From contig NZ_BAABGX010000002.1 in NCBI RefSeq assembly GCF_039541795.1, forward strand, positions 186,001 through 250,000: DNA of 64,000 nucleotides, given 5' to 3'. Positions 9,142 through 17,310 of the stretch are shown here, one piece after another (position 1 is the first letter of the stretch; every line of letters begins with the position of its first letter). Made by a program: the position numbers and the translations under genes. The stretch is from Nibribacter koreensis. Its GTDB lineage: Bacteria; Bacteroidota; Bacteroidia; Cytophagales; Hymenobacteraceae. The notes beneath the pieces are model-generated. The model did not search any database, was not told where the DNA came from, and saw only the letters and a list, made by a program, of their open reading frames with translations.

Positions 9142-9999
9142 TTAGACTACATCAATCAACTTATCGCCTTGTTTATTAAAAAACAGAACCGCGCCTAATA
9201 GCAGCACGACTGTAAGAATCAAACTATACCCCAGCTGACCCGGCGTTACCAGACCCTGCCCTAACAAGGAAAGCCTGAACAATTCAAAGAGCGGTGTCAA
9301 GGGGTTTAACTGCACCACCCAGCGCAACTTCTCTGGGATCACTGTCAATGGGTAGATGACCGGGGTTACAAACATGAGCAGGCGCACGCCCAGGCTGACC
9401 AGGTTAGAAATGTCGCGGTACTTGGCGGTCAATACAGAAAACAGCAGCCCCAGCCCCAATGCCAGCAAACCCACTAAGGCAATGGCCACCGGCAACAGCA
9501 ACAGATTCCAGCTCCAGGTTAAGTCAAAATCGGTGGTCAGGCTGTAGTAGGCAATGACACAGATGAACATGACCAGCTGAATTAAGAACCGAAGGGCTTG
9601 CGTGCTCACCACTGAAAGGGGCATGATGATTCTAGGGAAGTAGACCTTGCTGAACAGCTGAATGTTCTCTCTAAACGTGTTGGAGGTGCCCGTAAAACTG
9701 TCGCTAAAGAAATTCCAGAGCACAATACCCGAGGCATAAAACACTACCGGCGGCAAAGCACCCGTTGAGATGCCCACTAGTTTATTAAACACCAACACGT
9801 AAGTGACCAGCGTGAGGATGGGCTGGAACAGAACCCACAGCGGACCCAGAACGGTTTGGTTGTAGTTAAGCAGAAAAAAGCGGCGCACCAGCCCCACCAA
9901 CAAATGCCTGTACGCCCACAACTCCTGTGCGCTGTGGCTCCAGAAGGTGGTTTTGTTGGTAATCTCCCAATCCCATTTGGTAGTTTGGGTAACTGGCAT
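9142..9999 (-). CDS. wzm: Polysaccharide ABC exporter permease (Wzm type)
   Basis: A 285-residue ABC-2 type permease from the ATG at 9997-9999. The frame is open to 10071, but the extra 24 residues are not typical and the family usually starts shortly before a motif like this protein's LWAYRHLL. The signature NYNQTVLGPLWVLFQP is near the first membrane segment and six hydrophobic helices follow, including PVIYPLTVIPEKLRW in the conserved late loop. With the adjacent Wzt it should move an undecaprenyl-linked polysaccharide across the inner membrane. Confidence 0.92.
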   Translation of the reverse strand: MPVTQTTKWDWEITNKTTFWSHSAQELWAYRHLLVGLVRRFFLLNYNQTVLGPLWVLFQPILTLVTYVLVFNKLVGISTGALPPVVFYASGIVLWNFFSDSFTGTSNTFRENIQLFSKVYFPRIIMPLSVVSTQALRFLIQLVMFICVIAYYSLTTDFDLTWSWNLLLLPVAIALVGLLALGLGLLFSVLTAKYRDISNLVSLGVRLLMFVTPVIYPLTVIPEKLRWVVQLNPLTPLFELFRLSLLGQGLVTPGQLGYSLILTVVLLLGAVLFFNKQGDKLIDVV

Positions 10000-10147
10000 G
10001 GCAGTAACGGTAAGGCAAGCGACAGAGACAAAAAACCAAGTGCAGGTGTACCAACAATACGGCAAAGCCACTGGCTTGCACGAGTATTGAATGCCGAAGG
10101 GAGGATGAAAAAGCTAATGCGCGTGTAGGATTAGCCCAAGATTTCTA

Positions 10148-10168
10148 TGGTATTATACGTATATACCA
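10148..10168. promoter_or_regulatory. Imperfect palindrome between GT2 and wzm
   Basis: The stretch carries arms TGGTAT and ATACCA around an off-centre ATACGTAT core, in the 195-base gap upstream of the exporter permease. It could be a regulator binding site, but short AT-rich palindromes arise by chance, so the call is weak. Confidence 0.25.
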
Positions 10169-10193
10169 CAACATGCGGCTAAGTATTTGACTA

Positions 10194-11105
10194 CTATTTA
10201 GCTAGAAGCGGCTTTATTTTTTTGTATAGCACAATGAATGCCGTTGGCACCCTGTTTAAGAAATACAAATACCGCCATTTCTTTCTGAAGAGGGTTGTAT
10301 ACGCAGTCTTCTTCTCAATAATCCTGCTTTGGTCACGGTGCATAGACAAAGCAAACCTAATCCCAGCTTTAAGGGCCTTTACCGCCACTAGCTCATTTTG
10401 ATAATACTGCCCGGGCTGGTACAGGTCGCACCAGGATTCTGCGCAGGCATCACCTTTAAATGACCTGGTGCTTAGCCCACTGTACTGCTGGTTATAGATC
10501 ACCAGAGGTTTATTTAAAAAGGCCACGGGGTGTGCTATGGCCACTTTGCCGCAGAAATAAGTATCCTCACCGCTTACCATGCCCATCGGAAAGCACCCCA
10601 CTTTCTCACAAACGGCACGGGGCACCACCGTTGAAGACAGTCTGGTGATTTTGTGGTCTAGTTCGGCCTTAAAGTAATCTGGCACCAAACCGTTTGGAAG
10701 GCCTTTATCTGGGTCCTGTACTTTGTTTTTTTCTGCTACCTTATGGGCGGCTATGTATAGACCACAATTTGGATACTGCTGAATAAAGCCTAGCATTTCC
10801 TGTAGATAAGTGGGCTGCCAAAGATCATCAGCGTCCAGAAACGCAATAAAAGGAGCCTGGGCTTGGCGCACCCCATGGTTTCTAGCTGAGGACACGCCTT
10901 GGTTGGCTTGGCTTACCACCTTGATTCTGGCATCAGTAAACAACTTCACTGTTTGGAGACCGTCATCTGTAGAGCCGTCATCTACCACTACCACCTCATA
11001 ATTACCAAAGGTCTGGTCCAGCACAGACTGCAAGGTAGCGCCCACATAAGGACCTTTGTTATACAGCGGAATGACAACACTAATCTCTGGGCGTACTTGA
11101 CTCAT
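10194..11105 (-). CDS. Family 2 glycosyltransferase, first gene of the exporter operon
   Basis: A 303-residue GT2 starting PEISVVIPLYNKGPYV, with VVVVDDGSTDDGL and the metal-binding FLDADDLWQPTY near residue 93, then SGEDTYFCGK. It is the most upstream gene of the minus-strand cluster; about 195 bases separate its stop from the permease start, so the permease could have its own promoter. Upstream, 11106-11290 is an AT-rich leader where the operon promoter should lie, but I could not fix a clear -7/-33 pair. Confidence 0.88.
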   Translation of the reverse strand: MSQVRPEISVVIPLYNKGPYVGATLQSVLDQTFGNYEVVVVDDGSTDDGLQTVKLFTDARIKVVSQANQGVSSARNHGVRQAQAPFIAFLDADDLWQPTYLQEMLGFIQQYPNCGLYIAAHKVAEKNKVQDPDKGLPNGLVPDYFKAELDHKITRLSSTVVPRAVCEKVGCFPMGMVSGEDTYFCGKVAIAHPVAFLNKPLVIYNQQYSGLSTRSFKGDACAESWCDLYQPGQYYQNELVAVKALKAGIRFALSMHRDQSRIIEKKTAYTTLFRKKWRYLYFLNRVPTAFIVLYKKIKPLLAK

Positions 11106-11290
11106 CTGCTAGACAATTTTTGACAACTCTCTGACCATGAGAATCAGGCTGAGCTTTGTTTTGGACACAAGAGGATCCTATTCCTTAAGTTGTAATTTAT
11201 ACTGGCATTTTCCTATTCAACAATAAAATTTTTCAACACGGTACCGTTAGTCACTGGTTCAATACCTGGGTATATTTATCCTTGTCCTCC

Positions 11291-11327
11291 GTTTTGGCCT
11301 CTTTTCATGAAAAAACAGGCCGAAAAC
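11291..11327. repeat. Dispersed palindrome, copy 1
   Basis: First member of the 36-bp intergenic palindrome family (arms GTTTTGGCCT and AGGCCGAAAAC with an A-rich loop). It lies between the first polysaccharide cluster and the backbone. On the minus strand it directly follows the terminator hairpin at 11332-11361, so its GTTTTC arm continues that hairpin's T-run. Confidence 0.8.
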
Positions 11328-11331
11328 AAAA

Positions 11332-11361
11332 AAGGCCCGTCCTATTTAAAGAACGGGCCTT
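11332..11361 (-). terminator. Rho-independent terminator of the hydrophilic protein gene
   Basis: AAGGCCCGT pairs with ACGGGCCTT around an AT-rich loop. On the minus strand the stem is followed by a run of Ts that passes straight into palindrome copy 1. It lies 23 bases beyond the stop at 11385. Confidence 0.85.
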
Positions 11362-11384
11362 CTGGTACCTTGCTGGCCGGGTGA

Positions 11385-11936
11385 TTAATGTTTTCCTCCG
11401 CGGCCGGCAATAGTAGGATTGTTTACATCATCTTTGCCTGAGGCTGAGCCGCTACCCGTGTCTTTTCTCTTTTCTGGGTCACCGCCGTGGCCGGCGCTTC
11501 CGCTGCTTTTACCGCCGCCGGTGCCGTCGTTGCCGTTATGATTTCCTTTAAAGCCACTGTGGCTGTCGCCTAGGCCGCCGGCGTGCGTGCCACGACCGGT
11601 GTCTTTATCACTTTCTGCCCCGCGTGGCGTGTTGCTGGTGGGGTTAGAAGGCGTTTTGCCTAAGCCCTGCGCCTCGCCGCGTCCGCCGCCTTGACGGCCT
11701 AAGATGTCGCCGCCGCCGTTTATGTCGTCATGGGCCTGGCCTCTGTCTAAGTTACCACCGGCATCGTTCACGTCTGCTCTTCCTTGAGAGTCATAGTTGC
11801 CCGTGTTGCCGTCTTTAGCCTTGGTACCGTAGTTTTGGTCGGCAAAGCCACTGGTTGGCTGCTGTGCGTTCTTGTTTTTATTGTCTCCTTGGTTCTGGTT
11901 TTCCTGGTTCTCAGAATTTCTATTGTCGTTAGCCAT
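11385..11936 (-). CDS. Low-complexity hydrophilic Gly/Asn/Asp-rich protein
   Basis: A 183-residue protein almost free of hydrophobic residues. It is built from Gly, Asn, Asp, Lys, Gln and Ser, with glycine runs (GGG, GGGRG) and an Asn/Gln-rich start. It has no signal peptide, membrane segment or recognised domain and should be intrinsically disordered. The composition resembles hydrophilins and desiccation or stress proteins, but this is only resemblance. Its own terminator lies downstream and the next gene on this strand is 146 bases upstream, so it looks monocistronic. The codon pattern is host-like and the frame is uninterrupted, which supports a real gene. Confidence 0.7.
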   Translation of the reverse strand: MANDNRNSENQENQNQGDNKNKNAQQPTSGFADQNYGTKAKDGNTGNYDSQGRADVNDAGGNLDRGQAHDDINGGGDILGRQGGGRGEAQGLGKTPSNPTSNTPRGAESDKDTGRGTHAGGLGDSHSGFKGNHNGNDGTGGGKSSGSAGHGGDPEKRKDTGSGSASGKDDVNNPTIAGRGGKH

Positions 11937-12082
11937 GGTTTCCTATTTTAAGTGAATACTTACAAAATCGTGTACTCTGTTTACGAGACCAAGGCCACAG
12001 AGTTGATTTACCGCAATAGGACATTTACCATTTGGGGCTACTGTTGCAGAAATGCACCCATAAAAACCAGTCCGTCATCTGC

Positions 12083-12619
12083 CTACTTATTAAGCAGTTT
12101 TGGCAGCAGATGCGCCTTGGCCCATTGCACGGCCATGAACGTCTTTCCGTCTACAAACACCTTCTCTTCTAAGTCTTTAGCCGAATACACTACAGACTGA
12201 ATGCTCTCATGCTCGTCATCTTTGCCGCCGCCTTGGCTCACCTGGTGGCTCACCTCGGCATAAAACAGAACAATTTTCTCTGAACAGGCGCCCGGCGAAG
12301 GATAGAACTCTGAGATGAATTCCAGTTTGTCCACGTTGTAGCCAATCTCTTCCTCAATCTCGCGGGTAATGGCGTCTTCGGGTTTCTCATCTGGGCTGTC
12401 CAGCATGCCGGCCACCACTTCTACCAGTTCCTGCTCCACGGCCGGCCGGTACTGTTTGGCCAGAATGAACTGTTGTTGTTTGGTGTCAAAGACCAGCGCG
12501 GCGGCGGCAATGCCCGTCTGGAACACCTCGCGCTTAAATTCTTCCTGCCCGTTCTGCACGGTGTATACCTGCAGTTGGTAGTGTCCTTTATAGGCGGTTT
12601 CTTTCTTGGTTATCTTCAT
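12083..12619 (-). CDS. Nudix hydrolase, ADP-ribose/GDP-mannose pyrophosphatase-like
   Basis: A 178-residue protein from the ATG at 12617-12619; the frame is open to 12664, but the extra 15 residues have no family support. The Nudix box is clear: VVAGMLDSPDE, then REIEEEIGY, which holds the Mg-binding glutamates. A preceding KREVFQTGIAAAALVF strand and a later FYPSPGACSEKI match the ADP-sugar pyrophosphatase branch (NudF/NudK). It probably hydrolyses a nucleotide-sugar or ADP-ribose in the cytoplasm. No operon partners. Confidence 0.88.
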   Translation of the reverse strand: MKITKKETAYKGHYQLQVYTVQNGQEEFKREVFQTGIAAAALVFDTKQQQFILAKQYRPAVEQELVEVVAGMLDSPDEKPEDAITREIEEEIGYNVDKLEFISEFYPSPGACSEKIVLFYAEVSHQVSQGGGKDDEHESIQSVVYSAKDLEEKVFVDGKTFMAVQWAKAHLLPKLLNK

Positions 12620-12779
12620 GGGTAGATGTATACATTCTAAGGTTATAGGGTATAGGGACGCCAAAGGCTCTTACGGGCTCTCCAGTGGCTGGTTTATTTT
12701 AGCCGGGGCCAAAAAGAGCTGGCAAGATTAAGGCCATGGCATGCAAATGTGCGTACATGATACCGTAAATATTTATTTT

Positions 12780-13238
12780 ATGAAAAAATCATTTGTAGTA
12801 GGGCTCCTTCTGTTGTTGGCCACAGTGGGTAGCGGCGCCATGGCGCAAACCCAGTCAACGCATTACAAAGCCGCCGAAAGCCTGCTTCTCATCATGGACA
12901 CGCCCAAGACCATAGACACCAACTTGCAGCAGATGCTCACGCTGCAAATAGACCAAATGCCCGTCATGAAAGAAGCCGAAGTGGAGGTACGCTCCTTCTT
13001 TGCCAAGTACATGAGCTGGAACGCCCTCAAAGAAGACATGATAAAAATGTACATGGAGGAGTTCACTGAGAAAGAGCTCAAAGACATGACCACCTTCTTT
13101 AAGACGCCTACCGGCAAGAAACTGGCCGCCAAGCAAAGCACGCTAACCATGCGCGGCGCCCAGTTAGGTCAATCCAAGATTCAGCCGCACCTACCTGAGT
13201 TGGAAGAGATTCTGCGCAAGAAAATGCAAGACAATTAA
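12780..13238 (+). CDS. DUF2059-like exported protein
   Basis: A 152-residue protein from the ATG at 12780, chosen because a typical signal peptide follows (KKSFVVGLLLLLATVGSG, cleavage around AMAQ). The mature part is helical, with the KYMSWNALKEDMIKMYMEEF and FTEKELKDM motifs followed by FFKTPTGKKL, the pattern of DUF2059 proteins. Function is unknown; these are periplasmic or surface proteins. A strong terminator lies downstream. An in-frame upstream ATG at 12741 would put 13 extra residues before the signal peptide and is less likely. Confidence 0.85.
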   Translation: MKKSFVVGLLLLLATVGSGAMAQTQSTHYKAAESLLLIMDTPKTIDTNLQQMLTLQIDQMPVMKEAEVEVRSFFAKYMSWNALKEDMIKMYMEEFTEKELKDMTTFFKTPTGKKLAAKQSTLTMRGAQLGQSKIQPHLPELEEILRKKMQDN

Positions 13239-13270
13239 GCAACCCCTAACCTACGCGCAAGCCTTTAAGA

Positions 13271-13313
13271 ACTGCCTGTCTCCTCTCCTGAAGGGACAGG
13301 CAGTGTCATTTTT
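13271..13313 (+). terminator. Terminator after the DUF2059-like gene
   Basis: ACTGCCTGTC (13271-13280) pairs with GACAGGCAGT (13295-13304), followed by GTCATTTTT. The T-run is the first arm of palindrome copy 2, so the two structures are joined. Confidence 0.85.
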
Positions 13314-13343
13314 GGGCTATTTTCTGGGAAACAAGCCAAAAAC
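13308..13343. repeat. Dispersed palindrome, copy 2
   Basis: Left arm ATTTTTGGGCTATTTTC, right arm GAAACAAGCCAAAAAC. It directly continues the terminator at 13271-13304. The arms show several substitutions that are only partly compensated, so this copy is older or relaxed. Confidence 0.75.
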
Positions 13344-13485
13344 GGTTAGGCGGAGCTTTCTAATGACCGCCGGCACCTCTAAACAATATGGTTTCGTTTA
13401 AGTTGTGAATGCAATCAAAACGCTGTTCAAAATTTTCTTGAATTTTGTCCATTCCCTAACCACTTCGTTCCTTTACACTTTCATT

Positions 13486-14268
13486 ATGAAAAAATTATTG
13501 CTTCTCTTATCTCTTTCACTGCTGCTCATGATTCCTGCGCATGCCCAAAAAATCACTACCCAACTGGTAGAATACAAAGAAGGCCAGACCACCTTAGAAG
13601 GGTACTTAGCCTATGACCCCGCCCAGAAAGGCAAACGCCCTGCCGTGCTGGTAGTGCATGAATGGACGGGCCTGAATGACTACACCAAAAAGCGCTGTGA
13701 CCAACTAGCCAAAATGGGTTACGTGGCCTTCGCCGCCGATATTTATGGCAAGGGCGTTCGTCCCGCTTCTCCTGAGGCAGCCGGGGCCGAGTCTGGCAAA
13801 TACAAGAACAACATCCCCCTGCTTAGAGCCAGAGTGAATGCCGGCCTAGACCACCTGCGCAAAATGAACAATGTAGACGGCAAGAAGATAGCGGCCATTG
13901 GGTACTGTTTTGGCGGCACCACGGTGCTGGAACTGGCCAGAAGCGGCGCTGATGTGGCCGGCGTGGTGAGCTTCCATGGAGGTCTGGGCACGCCCAACCC
14001 AGCAGATGCCAAAAACATTAAAGCCAAAGTATTGGTAGCCCACGGCGCCATTGACCCTTACATCTCTAAAGCTGAGCTGGATGGTTTCTACAAAGAAATG
14101 AACGACGCCAAGGTGGATTACCAGTTCATTGCCTACAGTGACGCCGTGCACGCCTTCACCAACCCAGACGCCGGCAATGACAACAGCAAAGGGGCCGCTT
14201 ACAACGCCGCCGCCGACAGAAGATCATGGGAAGCTATGAAACAGTTCTTCGCAGAGATTTTCAAATAG
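13486..14268 (+). CDS. Dienelactone hydrolase family protein, exported
   Basis: A 260-residue alpha/beta hydrolase from the ATG at 13486, where a signal peptide starts (MKKLLLLLSLSLLLM, cleavage near AHAQ). The DLH signatures are present: VVHEWTGLNDY, nucleophile elbow GYCFGG with Cys141, HGAIDP with Asp190, and HAFTNP with His222, forming the Cys-Asp-His triad. Such proteins hydrolyse ester or lactone bonds; the Bacteroidota exported members have unknown substrates. The frame extends upstream to 13405, but the signal peptide fixes the start. A strong terminator follows. Confidence 0.92.
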   Translation: MKKLLLLLSLSLLLMIPAHAQKITTQLVEYKEGQTTLEGYLAYDPAQKGKRPAVLVVHEWTGLNDYTKKRCDQLAKMGYVAFAADIYGKGVRPASPEAAGAESGKYKNNIPLLRARVNAGLDHLRKMNNVDGKKIAAIGYCFGGTTVLELARSGADVAGVVSFHGGLGTPNPADAKNIKAKVLVAHGAIDPYISKAELDGFYKEMNDAKVDYQFIAYSDAVHAFTNPDAGNDNSKGAAYNAAADRRSWEAMKQFFAEIFK

Positions 14269-14286
14269 AACCTCTATACTCTAATA

Positions 14287-14326
14287 GAAAGAGGAAGCTA
14301 TCTGGCATGGCTTCCTCTTTCTGTTT
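14287..14326 (+). terminator. Terminator after the dienelactone hydrolase gene
   Basis: GAAAGAGGAAGC (14287-14298) pairs perfectly with GCTTCCTCTTTC (14310-14321), followed by TGTTTAT. It is the plus-strand stop signal of the convergent gene pair. Confidence 0.88.
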
Positions 14327-14352
14327 ATAGACAAACGCCTACTAAGTTTTAA

Positions 14353-14398
14353 CTTCCGTTTTTGGCCTGTTTTATGAAAAACAGGCCAAAAACGGAAG
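14353..14398. repeat. Dispersed palindrome, copy 3, with extended stem
   Basis: Core GTTTTTGGCCTGTTTT / AAAACAGGCCAAAAAC, plus an extra private stem CTTCCG (14353-14358) pairing with CGGAAG (14393-14398). It ends one base before the stop codon of the minus-strand gene at 14399 and lies between convergent genes. Confidence 0.9.
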
Positions 14399-15112
14399 CT
14401 AATTAAAGAAACTATCCGCTGGAAGTCTGAGTGTTACTTCTTCAAACTCTGTGTGTTTAATTTTAAGCTTTTCAAAAACTGCCTTGACCCTTTCGTTGAC
14501 TATAATCAATGGCCGGGCATAATGAACAACATAATTTCCTTCTTTTTTCAATCTTGAAATCCCAAAGTGTTCCCAGGTATTAAAGGCATCTGAGCTGTTT
14601 AGAAAGTCAGCATCAACATTATCATAATTAAGTTGGAGCGGTGCCACATATGTAGGTATATCATTCTCAAGGCTCCCTATGATGGCCTCATTAAAGTGAC
14701 CATCGCGTTTACAATTTTTGCATTGATCTGCTTTTTTCAATCCAGTAGAATCCTTATGCGCTTTTGGCAATGTCAACGTAGGGTTAATATGATACAGAGG
14801 AAGAACATTTCCCTTGGTGTCATGGACTGGGTATAAACAGTTAGACATCAAGCCTGCATCTTCGAGGGCCTGTTTAAGCTTCTCAGATAGCATCAAATCG
14901 CCGCCTAGTGTATCAAAAAAGTCTTTTTTTGCTTTGCTTAGCCCGATGCTCCTTATAGGTCCAACTAACTGGGCGGCCGTTCCACAAAATGGACAAGCAC
15001 GTTCTAAATTGTAAATGCTACCAAAGGGTTCTCCACTATCGCCTACGGAGGCTGAAGTAGTGCTGAGAATGTAAAGTTTACAGGCGGGGAGCATCAAATT
15101 GTATTTATTCAC
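14399..15112 (-). CDS. Hypothetical protein with two CxxC motifs (double-CXXCG-like)
   Basis: A 237-residue soluble protein with CPFCG near residue 40 and CKNCKRDG near residue 133, spaced like the double-CXXCG family (some members are immunity proteins of myxobacterial SitA-type toxins). The two pairs probably bind zinc. No signal peptide or membrane segment is seen, and there is no recognisable toxin neighbour, so an immunity role is only a possibility. It is flanked by palindromes on both sides (14353-14398 and 15211-15246) and has its own promoter region of about 290 bases shared with the divergent GH3 gene. Base composition is slightly richer in A+T than its neighbours. Confidence 0.65.
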   Translation of the reverse strand: MNKYNLMLPACKLYILSTTSASVGDSGEPFGSIYNLERACPFCGTAAQLVGPIRSIGLSKAKKDFFDTLGGDLMLSEKLKQALEDAGLMSNCLYPVHDTKGNVLPLYHINPTLTLPKAHKDSTGLKKADQCKNCKRDGHFNEAIIGSLENDIPTYVAPLQLNYDNVDADFLNSSDAFNTWEHFGISRLKKEGNYVVHYARPLIIVNERVKAVFEKLKIKHTEFEEVTLRLPADSFFN

Positions 15113-15210
15113 TTAAAGCCTAAAACTGTAAGCTAGTATTAGTCCCTGAAATATAAGGCTCTTTTCTGATGAGGAAGCAATGCAAGAAAACATTGGTATG
15201 CTTTTCATTT

Positions 15211-15246
15211 GTTTTTGGCCTGTTTTCTGGAAAACAGGCCAAAAAC
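15211..15246. repeat. Dispersed palindrome, copy 4 (consensus copy)
   Basis: A perfect 36-base example: GTTTTTGGCCTGTTTTC, then TG, then GAAAACAGGCCAAAAAC. It lies between divergent genes, so it cannot be a 3'-end terminator of either one. Confidence 0.92.
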
Positions 15247-15399
15247 GGGCTTATCAACTACAAGCAGCTGGTAACTAGAGACATATTCCTGTTTAACAGC
15301 TAAAACACAGCCCAGCATTGCGTATCTTCCGAAACTCTAAGCGGGCATTGGCAGTAAAAGTCCCTTGCTGAAGCACCTTTAGCGAACCAATGCAACCCC

Positions 15400-17202
15400 A
15401 TGTTTTCTGCGCCAACCAAAACCCTTTCTTGCTTCTTTTACGCCGTTTTGCTTTGCCTTCTGGCTTTGGGTACCTGGTCGTGTAAAGAAGAAAAACCCGT
15501 GCACCATACCGTGGTCTTCAAGCCTACCAACATTGAGCCCGAAGACACCATCCAATACCCCAACGCCCTCATTACGGCCCTCAATAGAAAAAACAAGTGG
15601 GTAGATTCGGTCTTTAAGCGCCTCACGCCAGATGAGCGCATCACCCAGCTCATGATGATTGAGGTCTTCTCCAACCAAGGCCCTAAGCACGAAGAAGACG
15701 TTCTCAACCTCATCAAACGCTACAAAGTGGGCGGCTTGATTTTCTTCCAAGGAGGACCGGTGCGGCAGGCCAAGCTCACCAACAAACTGCAAGCCGCGTC
15801 TAAAGTACCGCTTTTGATAGGCATGGATGCCGAAAGCGGCGTAGGCATGCGCATGGACAGCGCCATGCAGTACCCTCTGCCCATGCTGCTGGGGGCCATT
15901 AACAATGACAGCTTAATCTACCGCATGGGCGCCGAAATGGCCTATGAGTTCAAACGGCTGGGCATGCACCTAAACTTTGCGCCGGTGGTAGACGTGAACA
16001 ACAACCCCCAGAACCCTATTATCTCGTACCGGGCCTTCGGCGAAAACAAGGAAGACGTGAGTTCTAAGAGCCTGGCGCAGATGCTGGGCATGCAGGACAA
16101 CGGCATCATTGCCACGGCCAAGCACTTTCCCGGCCACGGCGACACGGACGTAGACTCGCACCATGACTTGCCCATCATCCCGTACGGCCGTGACCGGCTG
16201 GATTCTCTGGAGCTGTACCCCTTCAGGCATTTGATCAATAGCGGCGTGGGCGGTATGATGGTGGGCCATATTCACATGCCCAAGTTGGACTCCACTGCCA
16301 ACCTGCCGGCTTCTTTGTCTAAACCCATCACCACAGATTTATTAAGAAAGGAGCTGGATTTTGCCGGTCTCATTTTCACAGATGCCATGGTCATGAAGGG
16401 CGTGACCAAATACTTTAAGCCCGGCGAGGCCGAAGTCATGGCTTTGGAAGCGGGCAATGACGTCTTGGAGCGTTTGGTGAGCGTACCCAAGGCGTTGGCC
16501 GCCATCAAAAAAGCCATTAGAGAAGGACGCCTTAGCCAGAAAGAGATTGACCGCCGTTGCAAGAAGGTATTAGCCGCCAAGCACTGGGTAGGCTTGAATC
16601 ACTATGCACCCATTGCGCTGGACAGCCTGCACCAAGACTTGAACCGGTCTAGGGCGCATGAGACCTTGAGACGCCTGGCCGAAGGCTCCTTGACCCTGCT
16701 CAAAAACAAGAAGCACCAAATACCCATAGAAAACAAAAAGCGCCGTAGTGTGGCCAGTCTGGCCATTGGCGCCACCAGCAGCACGGTGTTTCAGCAGCGC
16801 ATAAAACGTAGTCTGGCCGTGAAGGAGTTTTTCCTGCCCCGCAAGAGCAACGCCAAATACATCAAGAAACTCAGAAAGGACCTGCTCAAGCATGACCTCA
16901 TCATCCTGAGCATTTACGGACCTAGCATCAGGCCTAGCAACAGCCTGGGTTTAGGCCCCGAGGACCGGGCACTCATCAATGAGCTGGCCAGAAAGAAACG
17001 GAGTGTTGTGGTGCTGTTTGACAATGCCTATACTTTAGACCATTTTGCTGATATTCACCAGGCTACTTCTATCTTAGTAGGCTATCAGCAGTTGCCGGCC
17101 ATCCAGGCCGCGGCGGCGTCTTTAGTATTAGGAAAACTGGAACCGGCGGGTAAACTGCCCGTGACGGTGAACAAGCATTTCAAGTACGGCGACGGGCTGT
17201 AG
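15400..17202 (+). CDS. Glycoside hydrolase family 3, beta-N-acetylglucosaminidase-like lipoprotein
   Basis: A 600-residue lipoprotein (hydrophobic start, lipobox LGTWSC with Cys28). The GH3 N-terminal domain carries KHFPGHGDTDVDSHHDLP (about residues 241-258, the Asp-His catalytic element of NagZ-type enzymes) and FTDAM with the likely nucleophile Asp328. A GH3 C-terminal domain follows (SIYGPSIRPS, LPVTVNKHF). It should release N-acetylglucosamine from cell-wall or glycan substrates at the cell surface or periplasm. Many Bacteroidota homologues carry a further beta-lactamase-like domain; this one ends exactly after the GH3 part, at a stop codon that touches palindrome copy 5. Confidence 0.9.
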   Translation: MFSAPTKTLSCFFYAVLLCLLALGTWSCKEEKPVHHTVVFKPTNIEPEDTIQYPNALITALNRKNKWVDSVFKRLTPDERITQLMMIEVFSNQGPKHEEDVLNLIKRYKVGGLIFFQGGPVRQAKLTNKLQAASKVPLLIGMDAESGVGMRMDSAMQYPLPMLLGAINNDSLIYRMGAEMAYEFKRLGMHLNFAPVVDVNNNPQNPIISYRAFGENKEDVSSKSLAQMLGMQDNGIIATAKHFPGHGDTDVDSHHDLPIIPYGRDRLDSLELYPFRHLINSGVGGMMVGHIHMPKLDSTANLPASLSKPITTDLLRKELDFAGLIFTDAMVMKGVTKYFKPGEAEVMALEAGNDVLERLVSVPKALAAIKKAIREGRLSQKEIDRRCKKVLAAKHWVGLNHYAPIALDSLHQDLNRSRAHETLRRLAEGSLTLLKNKKHQIPIENKKRRSVASLAIGATSSTVFQQRIKRSLAVKEFFLPRKSNAKYIKKLRKDLLKHDLIILSIYGPSIRPSNSLGLGPEDRALINELARKKRSVVVLFDNAYTLDHFADIHQATSILVGYQQLPAIQAAAASLVLGKLEPAGKLPVTVNKHFKYGDGL

Positions 17203-17236
17203 TTTTGGCCTGTTTTCTGGAAAACAGGCCAAAAAC
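17202..17236. repeat. Dispersed palindrome, copy 5, touching the GH3 stop codon
   Basis: GTTTTGGCCTGTTTTC and its complement. The first G is also the third base of the GH3 gene's TAG stop codon, so the gene ends where the element begins. Confidence 0.9.
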
Positions 17237-17310
17237 GACTGTCACCAACTTGCTTCAGGTTTAACGGTAGTCAATCAGCCTGCGTCAAAAAAGGCATTTT
17301 GTAAGATGAT

